This document shows positions 12,736 to 25,613 of a DNA stretch of 64,000 nt, piece after piece. Made by a program: the position numbers and the translations under genes. This DNA comes from Podospora pseudoanserina. Taxonomy: Eukaryota; Ascomycota; Sordariomycetes; Sordariales; Podosporaceae. Below the pieces are notes generated by a model. That model was not told the DNA's origin. It made no database searches and worked only from the letters and a program-made list of their open reading frames with translations. How positions within the stretch are numbered: the stretch's first letter is position 1; each line of letters starts with the position of its first letter. Location of the stretch: the NCBI RefSeq assembly GCF_035222485.1, contig NC_085922.1, positions 511,001 through 575,000 on the forward strand, written 5' to 3'.

Positions 12736-14420
12736 GGTGACGATAGGGTTAATGGATGAGGTATTAGAAGATGTAGGGTATCACGAAGAGATGATTGCTG
12801 GTATATGGTAAACGAGAGACAGAAACTGCGAAATGCAAGATGCGAGATAGAAGACCAGAACCGAGCACGCAGGAGAGAACTCGTGGTTGTTTAAATAATA
12901 TAATACCCACTGGATTTGGTCGCATATTCACCCGGGATTGGGGATCTTGGCCGCCTTCTTGGGAAGGGGAAGAGGCCAATGGTCTGCCTTCTCCGAGACA
13001 AGGGTGGCCAAATCCCCAGCGAATCCCCAGCAGCGACTCCTGCAATTTCACGGCCAGCTTGTGCCCGCAAGCAGCCATCATTGACCAACCGAACACCAGG
13101 CACCGGGTTTGTTCATGAGAGATATATTTACTGAGTAATTTTTTATTTTTTTATTTTTATTTTTGCCTCGCCATGTCTCTTCTTTGTGACTACATGGTGA
13201 ACATGAGAGCTGCAGGTAACGTGTAACATATGACCGTCAACCTGGATGGGATGCGAACATCCCTACATCGAAGTGGGTATCTTCCATGCAGTTCGCATGA
13301 CGCTTCGATGCGGTTGCTTCCGCGCCCCTGTCCAAGACTCCCGTCCCGTCGACTTGCACTTACACCACAGCCTCCACATGTTGTGGTGCCAAATGCGAGA
13401 AGCCCGTTTGTAAGACCACAGCCCAGCTACGTACAGCTAACAGCCAACGTACCTTAGCTACCAGCGTTTGTATAAGTTGGGGCCGTTGGTTATTGAAACT
13501 CAAGTCATTTCTATACTGGTATATGCGGGCTTGTCAGGTGGAGTTAGCGCCCTAGACGACAAGCTGCTGGAAACAGACCGCAACGATCTGCGTGAAGATC
13601 GGAATAGGGGGTCCTTAGCATATATTGTCAGCTGTCACTTTGAGGCCTCTTCCTGTTACAACGTCAACAAAAGCGTCCGAACTTTGCCCGTCTGACAACA
13701 GAGACTGGCCATACCTCTATTGACAGTCTACCTTCACGCTAGAGTTGCCAGGGGAAAGGATAGGGTCTCCGCAAAAAGCCAACGATTGGCAAACAGAGAA
13801 CTTTGCTGCCAGGCGAAATCCATCTCAGCAACCATTTTCTCGCGCCACAGACCGCTCTTCTGACCCCGCCAATCTGACCTTGAACCAGTCCCAGTTGTCC
13901 CACAGGCACAGAGACAGGTGTGGTGAGGGAGTGAAACTGCGCTTTCTCGGTGCCATTGAATCAACTCGTGGATGATCGTCGGGCTCTCGTCCAACCCCGC
14001 GCCCGAGATGTCGATTTGGAGATTGGTGGCTCCCCGTCGCTGGGACTCTTGTGACACCTCAGAGCACTCATTGGTCCGACGGGAGACACTGGGCTGGAAG
14101 CACAGAGAGCTCGGATCCCTGTCGGTGCTGATGCTTGGCAACAAAGACAAGACCCAGAAACGGAACGGGCGACCGTTCGCTGCGCAAAGTGCTGAGCCGC
14201 CGCCGTGCTGCCAACATCCGATTTGTGAGCCGTGACTGGATGCATCGACTTGATTGCGCCGCGAGCACAAGTCTTTCTTTGCCTACATCTACAACGACGA
14301 CTCCCAAAGGCTCCACCGACTGGACTTTTTCCTCCATCCAACCTACTTCTTGTGCTGAACGATGCTCTTCGCCTGACCCACCATATTATTCAGAACACCC
14401 GACACGACGGTGACGACAGG
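12736..14420. other. Divergent intergenic region, CFEM gene to MFS transporter
   Basis: No supported gene in 1.7 kb. It contains a T-rich low-complexity tract at about 13137-13166 (T runs broken by single A). A 178-codon minus-strand frame at 13734-14270 has no domain and is treated as noise. Confidence 0.45.
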
Positions 14421-16416
14421 ATGGGGCTGGGAGTGCTGGAAGATCGGGTGATGGAACATGTGCCTGGTACGGATACTTGACACAACTGAATCTCCACGAT
14501 ACCACTGGAGCCGTCGTGGCTGACAATTGTTTTTCCTCTGCTTTCAGGCACAACCAGATACTTTGACGACCCGGAACGACCGCAATTCTCTAGTGAGGGA
14601 GTCGAGGGCCTCAAGTGCGATACAAGCGGACGGATGCCCATCATTCTCGTCCCTCAACCATCAGATGACCCTAACGACCCCTTGAACTGGCCGTTATGGA
14701 AGCGCGATCTCATCACCTTTATTCTCTCCGTGACGGCCATCTTTGCGACGTGTCTTGGTCCAATTCTTGCCGCCAACACGCTGACCCTGACCGAAGATTT
14801 CTCGGTCAAATTCTCCAAGGTCGCCGAACTTACAGGATGGTATCTCTTCGGAGTCGGAATTGCCGCCTTCTTCTTCGTCCCCTCGGGTCGTCTGTGGGGA
14901 AAGCGTCATTTGTTTGTGGGCGGAACCATCCTGCTGATCATCACCTCGGCTTGGGGAGGCGCATCGCGACACAACTATGCGAGCATGGCTGCTGCGAGAG
15001 TGTTTCAGGGTGTGGCCACAGCGCCGTTCGAGTCGCTTGTCAATGTTGCGGTGGGAGATCTGTACTGTGTGCATCAACGCGGCATTCGTATGGCCTTCAC
15101 CAATCTGGCCGTCTTTGGTGGTGCCTTTTTCACCCCAATCCTGGTGGGCAAGATCACCCATGAGATTGGATGGCAGTGGACCTTTTACTTTGTCGCCATC
15201 TTCTGCGGCTTGTGCTTGCCGGCCGTATACTTCTTTTGCCCCGAAACCGCCTATCGGCGAGACCAGTCTCTCAACACTGATATGCTGTCGTCCGATGGCC
15301 CAGGCGCCCAACAGTTCTTCGCGAACACTTTAAACGCCCCTGAGAAGCCTGAGAAAACGACGAAGAGAGACGCTCCGTCCACTCCTGATACATTGGTTGG
15401 TGATGACGCCAACCAGACTCAGGTAGGACTTAGCGAGATCCCCATCTCTTCGGCACCTGCAGCTCCAGCCACTTCATCGACAGCCGCACCCGTCCCAACA
15501 GCTCGAGCGTCAGTGGTCCCTCCGCCCAAGGCGACATTCAAAGACTCTCTTGCCATGTTCAACGGCCGCAAAGCCGACGAGAATTTCGTGAAGCTGATGT
15601 TGCGGCCAATCGTTCTGTTTTTCCATCCGGCCTTTTTCTGGGCATGCTTGATTCAGGGTTTGATGATTGGCTGGACAGTCTTCATTGGTGTCATTCTTGC
15701 TCAGTTCTTCATCGGCCCTCCTCTCTGGTGGGGCGAGGTTGAGACCGGATATGCATACACAGCGGCGTTTGTTGGCGCTATTGTCGGCTTCCTCATCGCT
15801 GGTCTCTTGTCCGACTGGAGTGCCCGTTTGATGACTAAGTGGAACAAGGGCATCTATGAGCCAGAATTCCGTCTGTTTCTCATCATTCCCATGATGATTT
15901 TTGGGTGCATTGGTCTGTATGGCTGGGGGCCTACCGCGGATGATCTTCTCTGGGACATTCCTCCTGCCATTCCGCTCATGTTCTTCGGTTTCCAGGTTGC
16001 TGGTATGGTTATTGGCGCAGTGGCCAGCTCGCTTTACATTGTGGATGCTTATCGTAAGTTTTGACGCCCTGTCTACTTGCGGTAATTCTGATTAACTTCT
16101 TCTATAGGCGACCTGGCTATCGAAGGCTTCACCATCATGATCGTCTTCAAGAACTTGCTCAGTTTTGGCCTCACCCTCAAGGCCTTCCAGTGGCTTGTCC
16201 TCAATCAGACCAAGGCTACTCCGTTGTTCAACATTATTGGTTCTGTGCAACTGGTTGTCTGCCTGTCCAGCATTCCGTTGTGTAAGTTTCGACTGGTGTC
16301 CTTTTTGTCTGTTACTCGTGCTAATACCTCTCCCCCCATCTGCAGACGTATTTGGTAAGCGCATGCGCAGCTTTTACCATCGCCACGACTGGTTGGCTTT
16401 CTGCAAGGTCAGGTAA
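14421..16416 (+). CDS. MFS transporter, HOL1-like (DHA1 group)
   Basis: Four exons (14421-14466, 14548-16053, 16108-16281, 16346-16416) with matching phases give 598 aa. The intron donors are GTACGG, GTAAGT and GTAAGT. The N-terminus carries DPNDPLNWPLWKRD, a signature seen just before TM1 in many fungal DHA1 transporters. Six hydrophobic segments follow, then a long central loop of about 110 residues rich in Ala, Pro and Thr, then six more segments. Conserved pieces include a GRLWGKRH loop after TM2 and FFCPETAYRR after TM6. The last exon adds the cytosolic tail FGKRMRSFYHRHDW. HOL1-like members carry cations, polyamines or drugs; the substrate here is unknown. Confidence 0.88.
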
Positions 16417-16856
16417 ACCATAACTTTTTCCACGTAATGAAACGGACTATTAAGATTGGTTACTTTTACCACCAATGAGTCCCATACATGATGTATTTAA
16501 TCTAGCTTTTTATAACATGAAGCGGCTGCTGAAGAATGATGGAGGTACTTCGGTCACGTATATACTTAATTAATCTTAATCATGGATTTTCTGTCCCATT
16601 CTTATCTGTGTCTTGGTTCGTGTTTCAACGCCAGCGCCTCTTGCCACGCTGCATACACCAAATTGAATGTCGTCTCCGATGGAGTGGCATAATCCTACAT
16701 TGTGACATTTGTCTGTTCCGGTTCAAGTCTAGTGATCACACGTTCCGAGACAGCAGTTGTGCAGTACACCGAGAAGAAAAGATCAAATCAAATCTTTGCC
16801 AAAAGATCGCTCTCGCTTTGTGCAATTGCAACACACCTCAACATGATTCCAGAGCC
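16417..16856. other. Convergent 3' region
   Basis: AT-rich from 16430 to 16580, between the stops of the MFS transporter (+) and the dienoyl-CoA reductase (-). No gene seen; a long plus-strand frame that starts here runs antisense through the reductase and is its shadow. Confidence 0.5.
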
Positions 16857-17921
16857 CTAGATCTTGGCCTTCTCCTTCCTCCCGCTCTTCAGATGCTTGC
16901 TAATCGTACCAGCGAGCAAAAAGTCAGGGTACTGCATGTCGTCATCCACGCCCACCGCCGCGGCGCCTTGCCTCCTCCACCCCGCGCCGTCCACCACGAG
17001 GGTTGTCCCGTTGACATAGTTGCCCGCATCGCTAAAGACATACACAGTCGCATCGGCGATGTCTCTCACCGACCCCCATCTACCAATCGGCACGCCCTTC
17101 GTCCTCGTCTTCGGGTCCAGCTTGGAAGAGGCCAGCCTTTCCATCCCTTCTGTTCCCTCAATCGCACCGGGGGCGATGCTGTTGGCAGTCACGCCAAACG
17201 GGCCGTACTCGAGCGCGACCGAGCCCATGAGGGCGTCGATGGCGGCCTTGGCGGCAGAGACGTGGGATTGGAGGGGCATTCCGGTGTAGTGGAACGTGGC
17301 GGAAGTAGAGACGAAGCGGCCGCCGGTGGTGCCGGCATCATTCGGATTGGGATTGCGAGCGGCAGACTCTACGAGGTAGGGCATCGTGGCCTTGATGGTG
17401 TTAAAGGTGCCAATCGTGTCGATGTCGATGACGGCTTTGAAGGCGTTGGGGGAGAGCCCGGCGATGGGGGCGATGAAGTTGCCTGCCGCGCCGGCGACGA
17501 CATAGTCGATGCTGCCGAGCTCCGTTACGCAGCGGTCGGCAGCGGCTTTGAGGGAGTCGTACTACGGTCGTGTCAGTGAACTGATTGATGACGGTGAAAG
17601 TGTGGGTGAGAGCTTACACTCCGGACATCAACGTTGCCGATCCCGATGACTCGGGCGCCATTCCGGACTTTGGCAATCTCCTTGGCGGCGTTTTCTGTCT
17701 TCTCAACGCTGCGGCCGATGATGCAGGCGTCGGCTCCGAGATGAACCATGGCGCGGGTCTGCGCGCTGCCGATGGAGCCTGCACCGCCCGTGATGAATAG
17801 TACGCGGTTGGCTGTTAGACACTTGTGAGCTTGCATTTCTGATGTTGGGGAGGCGGATAGACTTACCAAAGATGCCATCCTTCCAGACAGTGCTCAGGTA
17901 CTCTGATCGGGGGACAGACAT
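16857..17921 (-). CDS. SPS19: Peroxisomal 2,4-dienoyl-CoA reductase
   Basis: NADPH-dependent reductase of 2,4-dienoyl-CoAs, needed to break down unsaturated fatty acids with even-numbered double bonds. Exons are 17867-17921, 17618-17811 and 16857-17561 (317 aa). It is an SDR with TGGAGSIG at about 26-33, an NAAGNF-equivalent GAAGNFIAP motif, and Lys188 in HVSAAKAA. The family lacks the usual YxxxK Tyr and uses other residues, as seen here. The last three residues, AKI, fit the loose peroxisomal PTS1 pattern [SAC][KRH][LMI], which supports a peroxisomal place. A CCTCGG site, the core bound by fungal Far factors, lies about 250 bp upstream at 18171-18176. Confidence 0.88.
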
Positions 17922-19144
17922 TGTATAGAACGAAGTTTAAAGGAGGTTGTTTTAAGATGTCAAAGATCTTAGCAATATCAGACTCAGAGCAGAGAGATGA
18001 AATGGTGTCCAATGGGTATAAAGTGCTTGCAAAGCTTCAAGCGCTGTATTGCTTCAAAGTCACAAGGGATATTGGATATTTGAGAGCTGCAAGAGCTTCG
18101 AGCTCTCGTTTCTCTGCTTCATGTTATCCGGGGTCCATTGCGACGCTTCGTCTTACCTTTCTGGGTCGAACCTCGGCATCCTCCACTTTATTTGTGATCT
18201 TGGCTGGAGGAGCCCCACATGGCAGGGACAAGGGATCGGTGCTTGAAATCCGGGGAACTGGGTCAGCCTCAAGACTGCCCATCAGCTGAAGATATCAAGA
18301 CCTCGACATCTGGCGACGAGACAATGAGCAGGTCCTCAACCAACAGTTGTGGATGCATAGAAAGACAGGAAAAATTCTAAATTTCTGCAAAAGTCACACG
18401 ACAACAGCGGCAATCCAGTCCATCAGTTGTTTTATAGTGCAAGGCCTTGAGCTTCAACATTAGAGATGCGTAGAACCTCCAACAAGACAAGAACAACAAC
18501 CCGGCGATACAGTTGAGCCAGGAGTGGAAATGTAGAAATATATTTGTTGACGGGCAGGTCTTGGGACAGGGTTAGGAGTCGCCGTCATTCAAACAGAGAT
18601 TACAGGAATGGCGGCGTATCGTAACATGAAATTACACATGCATCTAAACCGTAGAGTACTCTGGCGGGGCGGAAAGGTTGCCAAAGCGGTGCACGCGCCC
18701 AGATCGTGTTACATAGTCTGGTTAGCAGCCACAGCACGCGTCCGTTTGAACGTTAACCCCTCCCTCAATTTACGCGAGTTGGGGAAGGCTTCAGTTGGTA
18801 GGTTCCTTACCACGCCTTAACACATCTCTCCAACCACACTCCCACCAATGGCAGACCAAAACAATGGGCAGAGAGCCGAAGGCAAATTTTGCAGAATCAT
18901 CGCTCGATGTCAGGAGTAGCTAACTCGACTTTTTTGCATCAATCAATTGAACCGTATTTCCCACCAGCCTTTGCCTGGCTTCCTCTTCCGTCCCATTCCA
19001 GATTGCACGCGCTCTCTACAAAGAAGACCACGACTGGCGACAGCTTTGTCAAAGACGAAGCCTTTCCATAACCACTCATTGTAACGCAGGAAGTCGAGAC
19101 AAGTCATCAACGCCGGTTTCGGTCAAGCCGCTAGCGACAACAAC
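17922..19144. promoter_or_regulatory. Divergent promoter region, dienoyl-CoA reductase / Rad60
   Basis: No gene seen in 1.2 kb. CCTCGG at 18171-18176 matches the fatty-acid response core known from Aspergillus FarA/FarB targets and lies on the reductase side. Other sequence is unremarkable. Confidence 0.4.
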
Positions 19145-20469
19145 ATGGCGCGTCTGCCTTTCGAGTGCAGGGAATCGCAACCAAAACCTGTGTTGCCTAT
19201 TGCCTCCGGGTCCGAGGACGACGACGATGACGACGCTCTCTCTTTATTCCGACACTCGAAGCAGGTTTTCCCCAAAGTTATTCGCGAAGCAGAAGAAGAA
19301 AGCCGCGATAGAAGCAACGAAAGGAAGCGCAAAAGCTCGCTGTCGGAAGAAGAGGGGAATGAAAGAGTTCGGAGGAGGTAGGTTACAAAGGTGTTCAACT
19401 CTTGATCCGCGTTGCTGATCATTTTCATAGGAGAACCTCTTCCCCGGGGCTGTCCTCAAGTCCGCCCAAGCAAATGGCAGGCCTGGCTGATTCGGATGAC
19501 GATGACGACGACCTCATCATGGACGTCAAAGGCAAAGGGAAAGAAGTTGTGAGGCCGACCAAGATAGTCACTCCCGTCAAGCCGCGCCACGCAGCGGTGT
19601 CAGCAACTCCTGTTGTAATGATTGACGACAGCGATAGTGATGACGCCCTGGACAAGAAGCCGGTCAAAGCTGACCTGGACAGCGACGATGATTCTGATAT
19701 CCAGGAATTCAGTCCCTTCGAGAAACAAGAGTCGCCTGACAGCCACGACGACGAGCTGCAAGAAATGATACGCAAGCAGCGAGAGAAGCTCGGAAGGGTC
19801 AAGGAAGATCTCGTGGTGCATATCTATGTCGATTCTCCCATTCCGAACATGAAGCCGATTCTAGTCCGGCGAAAGGCAAAGCAAGACATGGCACCCATCA
19901 TACCTACCTGGATCGCACAACAACGGGAAATAGGCCTGGACATTTCCAGCGAAGAACTCAACCTTTTTGTGACCTGGAAGAACAACAAGATCTACACTCC
20001 GAACAGCGTTGCTTCGCTCAATCTCGACATAGACGAGGATGGCAATATCGTCTTTGGTGACGGGGAGGGCTACCGTATGTTGAGACAGGGCCCAGCGCTC
20101 CATATGCAAGTTTGGGATGAGGATAATTACAAGGACTTCCAGCAGTGGAAAGACAAAGAAAGATCAGTCAGATACGGTCTAGTTGATTTGACCGAGGCAG
20201 ATGATGCGGAGCCTGTTCCCGAGGAGCCAAAGAAGAAGGGGATCAAAGTGGTTCTCAAGGCCAAGGATCTCGAACCGCTCAAACTGTCCGTGCAAGAGGA
20301 TACCACGGTGGGGACCATGATTGAGGCGTTCCGTCAGAAACGAGCAGTTGGTGACGCGTGGCAGGTTTCGATATGGCTTGAGGGAGATGAGCTGGAGGAG
20401 GATGCTTTAGTGAAGGATACTGACATTGATCCCGATGAGCCGAACCAGTTTGAGGTTCATATGAAGTAG
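19145..20469 (+). CDS. rad60: Rad60/Esc2/NIP45-type SUMO-like domain protein
   Basis: Exons 19145-19377 and 19431-20469 (53-nt intron, GTAGGT donor, GCTGAT branch) give 423 aa. The N-terminal 190 residues are acidic and disordered, with DDDDDD, SDDDSD and similar clusters and basic patches. These resemble SUMO-interaction and nuclear-targeting segments. Two ubiquitin-like regions follow: one near 225-330 (VVHIYVDSPIPNMKPILVRR onward) and a C-terminal Rad60-SLD domain near 345-423, ending in PNQFEVHMK. There is no diglycine tail, so it is not a conjugated SUMO. Family members hold the SUMO E2 Ubc9 and act in replication-fork repair and silencing. The gene is convergent with PNO1. Confidence 0.8.
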
Positions 20470-20715
20470 AGGCGTACTGATAAATAACTTGGAAGCTTGC
20501 AGCACGTCATCCGACAATAGTCTGCTAGCGAGCAAATAGATACCCGTATATCTCTTTAAATATGACATTTCACATGAATTCTCTCTCGATTGCTTTTCCG
20601 CGAAGCTGACACTACCATCAAAAACCATAGCTTTGTCGCCTTGCAACCGTACCAACTCCTAAACGCCTATCCCAAGTGCCCGTTTCCCCGTATCCGCCGA
20701 CCCTAAACAACAGTT

Positions 20716-21702
20716 CTAAAATCTCTCCTTCATTCTCCCAGCAATAATTCTCAGACTGTTGAAGGCCTTGCCTGGTTGTTGACCAAGCACCAATGAAACG
20801 ATGCTAAAGTGAGCTGTTAGTCTGGCACGTTCTCGACTTGGCAGTGGGGAAAACAAAACGGGGGCCGCATACCTTTCGCGAGCCATGCCAATATTCTCAA
20901 ACGCACCGAGAATATGCACCCTTGACCCAGCAAGCACCACGCGTGTCTTTGTGGCATTCTCAATCGCAAACTTCATCTTTCCGTCCTTGCCTGCAATACG
21001 ACCGATAGCGCGTCCGAGCGCGTCAGGCCCAAGCGTTTGCTTCACATCCTTGATATCGAATGACTGAATGTAGAGCGAATCGAGGCGGAGCAGGGCAATC
21101 GCATCGTCAATATCGAACCCCATGGCGAACGCCGAGATGAAGTCAGCGCCCATCTGGAGAGCCTCGTTGCTGACGGTGGCCCTGTTGGATCGGAGCTCTA
21201 CGCGCTTGTCCTTGATGTTCATGCGCACCTGGAGCTTGCAGTGGTCCACGAGCGGGGGATAAATCTGGACTGTGTATTAGCATCTCCCAGCCCCTCTCGT
21301 TGTAAATCTGGGGGTGTGTGTGACGCACCTTTGTCCAATTGCTCTTGAGAGCAGACATGCGATTTGGTGGAATAGGGATCTTTCTTGTCTCTACACGACG
21401 GACAGGATCCTGAAAACGGAAGACAAGCCGTCAGTTGACTATCCTTCGGTGCTTCGGCCAACGAGCGCTTGTTCGTCGCAACATACCACATCTCTCCCTG
21501 GCGCAAACCTCGGTCGCCCCTCCTCGTCGACCACCATCTCACTCTCCTCGCCGTTTGGTGGGGGCGCGGCAGCAGCTGGGTCTGTCAGGCCGGTGGCATC
21601 TTGAATGTCGAGAATGAGCTCCTCCTCCTGCTCGGTCTGGATGGGAATGGCGGTGTTTTCGGAGGCCGCAGTCGACTGGAGGAGCGCTGTGGGCGCAGGC
21701 AT
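20716..21702 (-). CDS. PNO1: Pre-rRNA processing protein PNO1 (Dim2), KH domain
   Basis: Four exons (21487-21702, 21329-21409, 20873-21264, 20716-20803), phases 0, 0 and 2, encode 258 aa, the normal length. PNO1/Dim2 binds the 3' end of 18S rRNA in late 40S precursors, recruits the Dim1 methylase and controls Nob1 cleavage. The N-terminal 70 residues are acidic and variable. After that come the conserved RKIPIPPNRM and IYPPLVDHCKLQVRMN segments. The KH-like fold at about 160-245 includes GRAIGRIAGKDGKMKFAIEN. The C-terminal RIIAGRMKERF is typical of the family. The divergent neighbour is MDM31/32, 525 bp away. Confidence 0.95.
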
Positions 21703-22227
21703 TTTGACGTTGATTCTGGTATGTGACTGTGGTCGCAAAAGACTGTGAATGTGACGGCAACAAGGCTCGAGAAAAAACTTATCGTCGGTCGTTATCGCTG
21801 ATGGATGGCTGTTGAGTTTGCAGAGGCCTGTCCGCCTTTTTTTGAATGGTGGGGTTGAATTCTGTAGACTTTCGTGGACCCACCATTGGTATCTGGGGCT
21901 TATCGATTGGTTTTGGTCGATGCCTAGCAAGCGGCACACCCAGCAGCGATCCTTGTCCCACAGGCTGGGGCGCCGAGCTTAGCGTCATTCACTGACAAGG
22001 CTTTCAAGCGCGGCCGCGTTCCAAGGTTCCCGTTGCATTTCTTCACTTTTTAACTTCAACTCCAGAAAAAAAGTGGCCGGCGCTCCGGCACAATTGCAAC
22101 TCCTCCTCGCCCTTTCCCCCCTTGTTTAAAGAGTCGACAAGGCCCTCTTTGGCCATGACTTGAGCTCTGCTGGCCCCGTCGAGCTCCTGCTGCCCCCCCC
22201 GCCTGTGTCTCAGCATGCCTTTCAACA
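21703..22227. other. Divergent promoter region, PNO1 / MDM31-32
   Basis: 525 bp between two divergent starts. C-rich tracts lie at about 22111-22125 and 22191-22200. No gene seen. Confidence 0.5.
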
Positions 22228-24571
22228 ATGACATCTAGCGCCGCAACGACCCAACTGGGCCGTCATCTTTGGGGCTCGATCCGAGATTCCGTCACCATTT
22301 TCGCAGCGAGGCTACCACAACGCCCGCCGAAGCCAACCCGCACGCCGTTTGGCCAACTCTGCCAGCCCTTCCATCCCGCAAACCCGAGTCACACTTCGCC
22401 ATTGATCCACCCAGCGAAGAGCTTCTCGAGGGCTTATTCTTCAAGAGCAGCCCGACCTCCCCCCAGAAAGAGCTGCACCTCCGGGTGTTTGCTCCTCCTG
22501 GGATTATCACCAAGTCCATCTTCAACAAGCGCAGTGGTGACGACATGCGCTCGCAACACAAGCCAAAAGGCCCAGCTGAGCTATTTGGCACGGCAGATAT
22601 GGAAACAGAGTCGCCAACCCCGCAATGACCGGGGCGAAGTGAGCATCATCGGGAGGAGGGGCAAGAGCTCCAGCACCAACCGAGACGGCGATAGGAACAA
22701 TGTCATTGGTCAACCACCACCAAGGACTGAGGTCGAGAAACCACAAAATGGCCCTCCAAAAACACCCGAATCTGACCTCAGTGAAGCCGAAAGTATCGCG
22801 GACTCCATGTCCAAATACTTGCACCTTCCAAAGATGCCGCATAGACCGACGAAAGAGGAGCTTCTTGCAGCGACGAATGGGTTTCTTCAACGACTAAGAG
22901 TGCGGTTCAAATGGTTTTCCATCAGGAGTATGCGGCCATGGAATGCAGATGAATGGGGAGCTTTTGTGTCGTGGTTCTTGTTCGGGCATCTTGTCTGGAT
23001 CTTGGTTGGGACCACTACCTTCTTCTCCCTTATCATTCTGTTTATCAATACCGTCTTTGCTCAGGGTAGGCTCTTTCCGTATATTTCTGCTTTGCAAGAC
23101 ACGATACTGATAGGCATGTTCAGAAACGCTCGCGAAATGGATTGGCGATTACCTTACTCAGTCTGCAGGACTTACGGTTGTTTTCGAGTCGGCTATTGTC
23201 CCGAGATGGAAGGATGGCGTCATCACCTTCCGGAATGTGTTCGTTTCTCGGAGGCCAGGCCAGCACGGCAAGTCGACTGTCAAGAAGGGTTCCTCCAATG
23301 CTGCAGCTGAGGCGGCAGCCGCAAGACAAACGGCACTGGAGGAAGAGGCAGATGATGGCAACTATACGCAATTCGACGTGACCATTGATACCGTCAACGT
23401 CACCTTATCGTTTCTAAAATGGTGGAACGGGAAAGGGCTGCTCAGGGATGTAGAGGTCAAGGGTGTTCGAGGTGTAATCGACAGGACCTCGGTTGTCTGG
23501 GGCGATGAGGAAGTTGACCCTCTGACTTTCAGACACGAACATAACCCCGGCGACTTTGAGCTTGATTATTTCAAGATGGAAGATCTTCTTGTTACGGTAC
23601 ATCAGCCCGGCGGATTCCGGCCCTTTTCCGTTTCGATATTCTCGTGCGAGCTCCCTCAGCTTCGAAAACAGTGGCTCTTTTACGACTTCCTCTCCGCCTC
23701 GCACATGTCGGGTGCATTTGACGGCTCCCTGTTCACGATCCACCCTCGACAGATACACGGTGTTTCAGCCGCCGCCGCAGAGGACCGGAGGCAGGACGAG
23801 TTTGGCGCATCATCTGCGTGGAAGAAATTCTCTCGTTTACGCATTGACGGTCTCAAGATCGACCACCTGAACCGCGGAGTGGAAGGTCCGTTTGGGTGGA
23901 TTTATGAAGGAAATGTCGACATCGTAGCCGATGTCATGTTTCCAGTTGATCCCGCAGAAGGGATTGGCAAAGTTGTGGCCGAGTTCTATGACAAAATGGA
24001 AGAAGCCGTCACGAGTAACCGGTACCTACAGATATTGGACACCAATGGCACCCGTCGCCGAGAACGAGAACAAAACATCATCAACAACTCAAGGCCTTAC
24101 TCGGTACGTCATGACGAGAATCTGCTGTCTGGAGAGAACCCATCCGCTCCCCTTCCGGCATCCTCTCACCACCACCCGCCCCCCTCACAAGAAGAGGTTC
24201 CCGGGTATCTGGTCATGGACTTGCGCATCCATCTTAACAATGTGCGCGCCGCCGTTCCTCTCTTCAATAATCCGCACATTAGCTATGTCAACCAAGCTCT
24301 AGTGCGCCCGATTGTTGCCTACATCAACGCCAAGCGCACATATATTCCCGTAAACTGCCGCATCGTGAAGCGTGTAACCGACTTCGATGGTTCCTGGACG
24401 GTCTGGGACTGTGGTCTGATGGATGACACGAGCGCAGAGGTCTACTCTGCGTTTGCGTACAATGTCGAGGACCAGCAGAGCCGAGTTCGCCGGTTCAAAC
24501 GGGTTGGACTGTGGACTGTCAGTCTTGTTGTTCATGCTCTGCTTGCTGGCGTGGCGGGCGATTACATGTAG
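22228..24571 (+). CDS. Mitochondrial inner-membrane protein, MDM31/MDM32 family
   Basis: Exons 22228-23065 and 23124-24571 (58-nt intron; phase 1+2 restores FAQETLAKWIGDYLTQSAG) give 761 aa. Mdm31 and Mdm32 are inner-membrane proteins needed for mitochondrial shape, mtDNA inheritance and lipid balance. The N-terminal 130 residues are basic and Ser/Arg-rich, fitting a mitochondrial presequence, but are poorly conserved in look; an unseen extra intron there is possible. A membrane segment lies at about 250-280 (WFLFGHLVWILVGTTTFF). The large intermembrane-space region follows, with VFESAIVPRWKDGVITFRNV and the conserved VPGYLVMDLRIHLNNVRAAVP. A hydrophobic C-terminus ends the protein. Mdm31 and Mdm32 cannot be told apart here. 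Confidence 0.87.
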
Positions 24572-25613
24572 CCTATGAACGATACCTATTTAACGATTAA
24601 TATCTTCTCTTTTTCTCTGCCCGATGGTGATTCCATCCAGGCATGAGATATGTATCACTAAAACAAAAGGGGGTTGGATTCCGGCGGGATGGTATGGACT
24701 TTTAAATACACTGGCTGGTGGGACTGCATCATTACGTTTCAGGGCATATTGGCGGGTGGGTTTGGGATAACTGGAGGAGGTTTTGGCTGTTTTTCTTCTA
24801 TAGCGATCAGACTCACTTGGGGCGTTGTGGTATACTCTTTTGGGGACTTGGCTTTCACGTCCGTCATCATGTCACGATGCGAAATGACTGGTGGAATCGA
24901 GGGGAAACAGTTGCTAACCCTCGAGCTGTATCAAATACATGACAGAGGGAGCGGAATAAGTAAGGTTCAGCAACATTATAGTGTGTCCCGTCTTATCACT
25001 GGCATCAACGATAGGTTTGAATACATTTAGTCAGGATACTCTGGAGAAGAAAAGGGGCAACATGCACGTGTGTCGGCCCTAGGACAACTCGAGGGTATCG
25101 TGAAAAAACCTATCAAGAAACATGAGCTCTGTTAAGAAAAGCCAAATTGTCTACGATGATGCGGTAAATTCAACCACGAAGCCTGCCATACCACCTCTTG
25201 CTTCACAGATTTTGAGCTACCTTTATATTTCCCCATTGCTCCGCTGATCTATGGTCGTTCTGGCTGTCTAGATAACCACCCAAACGCCTCCGATATCGCC
25301 GCTTTCTCGTACTGAACTAGCCGCTGGCTGAATGACAAATTCCCTCCCGAGCTACACTCCCAGGCCCATTCCAAATTTTGTTGTACTGTACATGCCAAAC
25401 TCTCCCCGGCCTTGACGCGGTGGATAGGGGTTGGCAGCATCTCCCATCATGTTCTGGCCCGGCTTCTCCAGTGCGCAGGTTTTCCATCTGCCAGGTAACC
25501 CCATTTGAGCTTCTTGTGTCCCAAAGCCCAATCTCTCGCCTGGCATTGAATGTCAAAGTCTGTGACGATGGCGGAATTGAAGCGGCAGGCTGCTGAATCA
25601 TTCGGGGGAGCTT
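24572..25613. other. Convergent intergenic region
   Basis: 1 kb between the stops of MDM31/32 (+) and eIF3j (-). Some hydrophobic open frames (for example 24674-25030) lack an ATG at their head and any domain. Nothing else seen. Confidence 0.45.

Noticed and set aside
13734-14270. 178-codon minus-strand frame upstream of the MFS transporter
   Set aside because: No domain, odd composition, no good start; lies in the transporter's promoter or leader.
16536-17579. 347-codon plus-strand frame
   Set aside because: Runs antisense through the well-supported dienoyl-CoA reductase.
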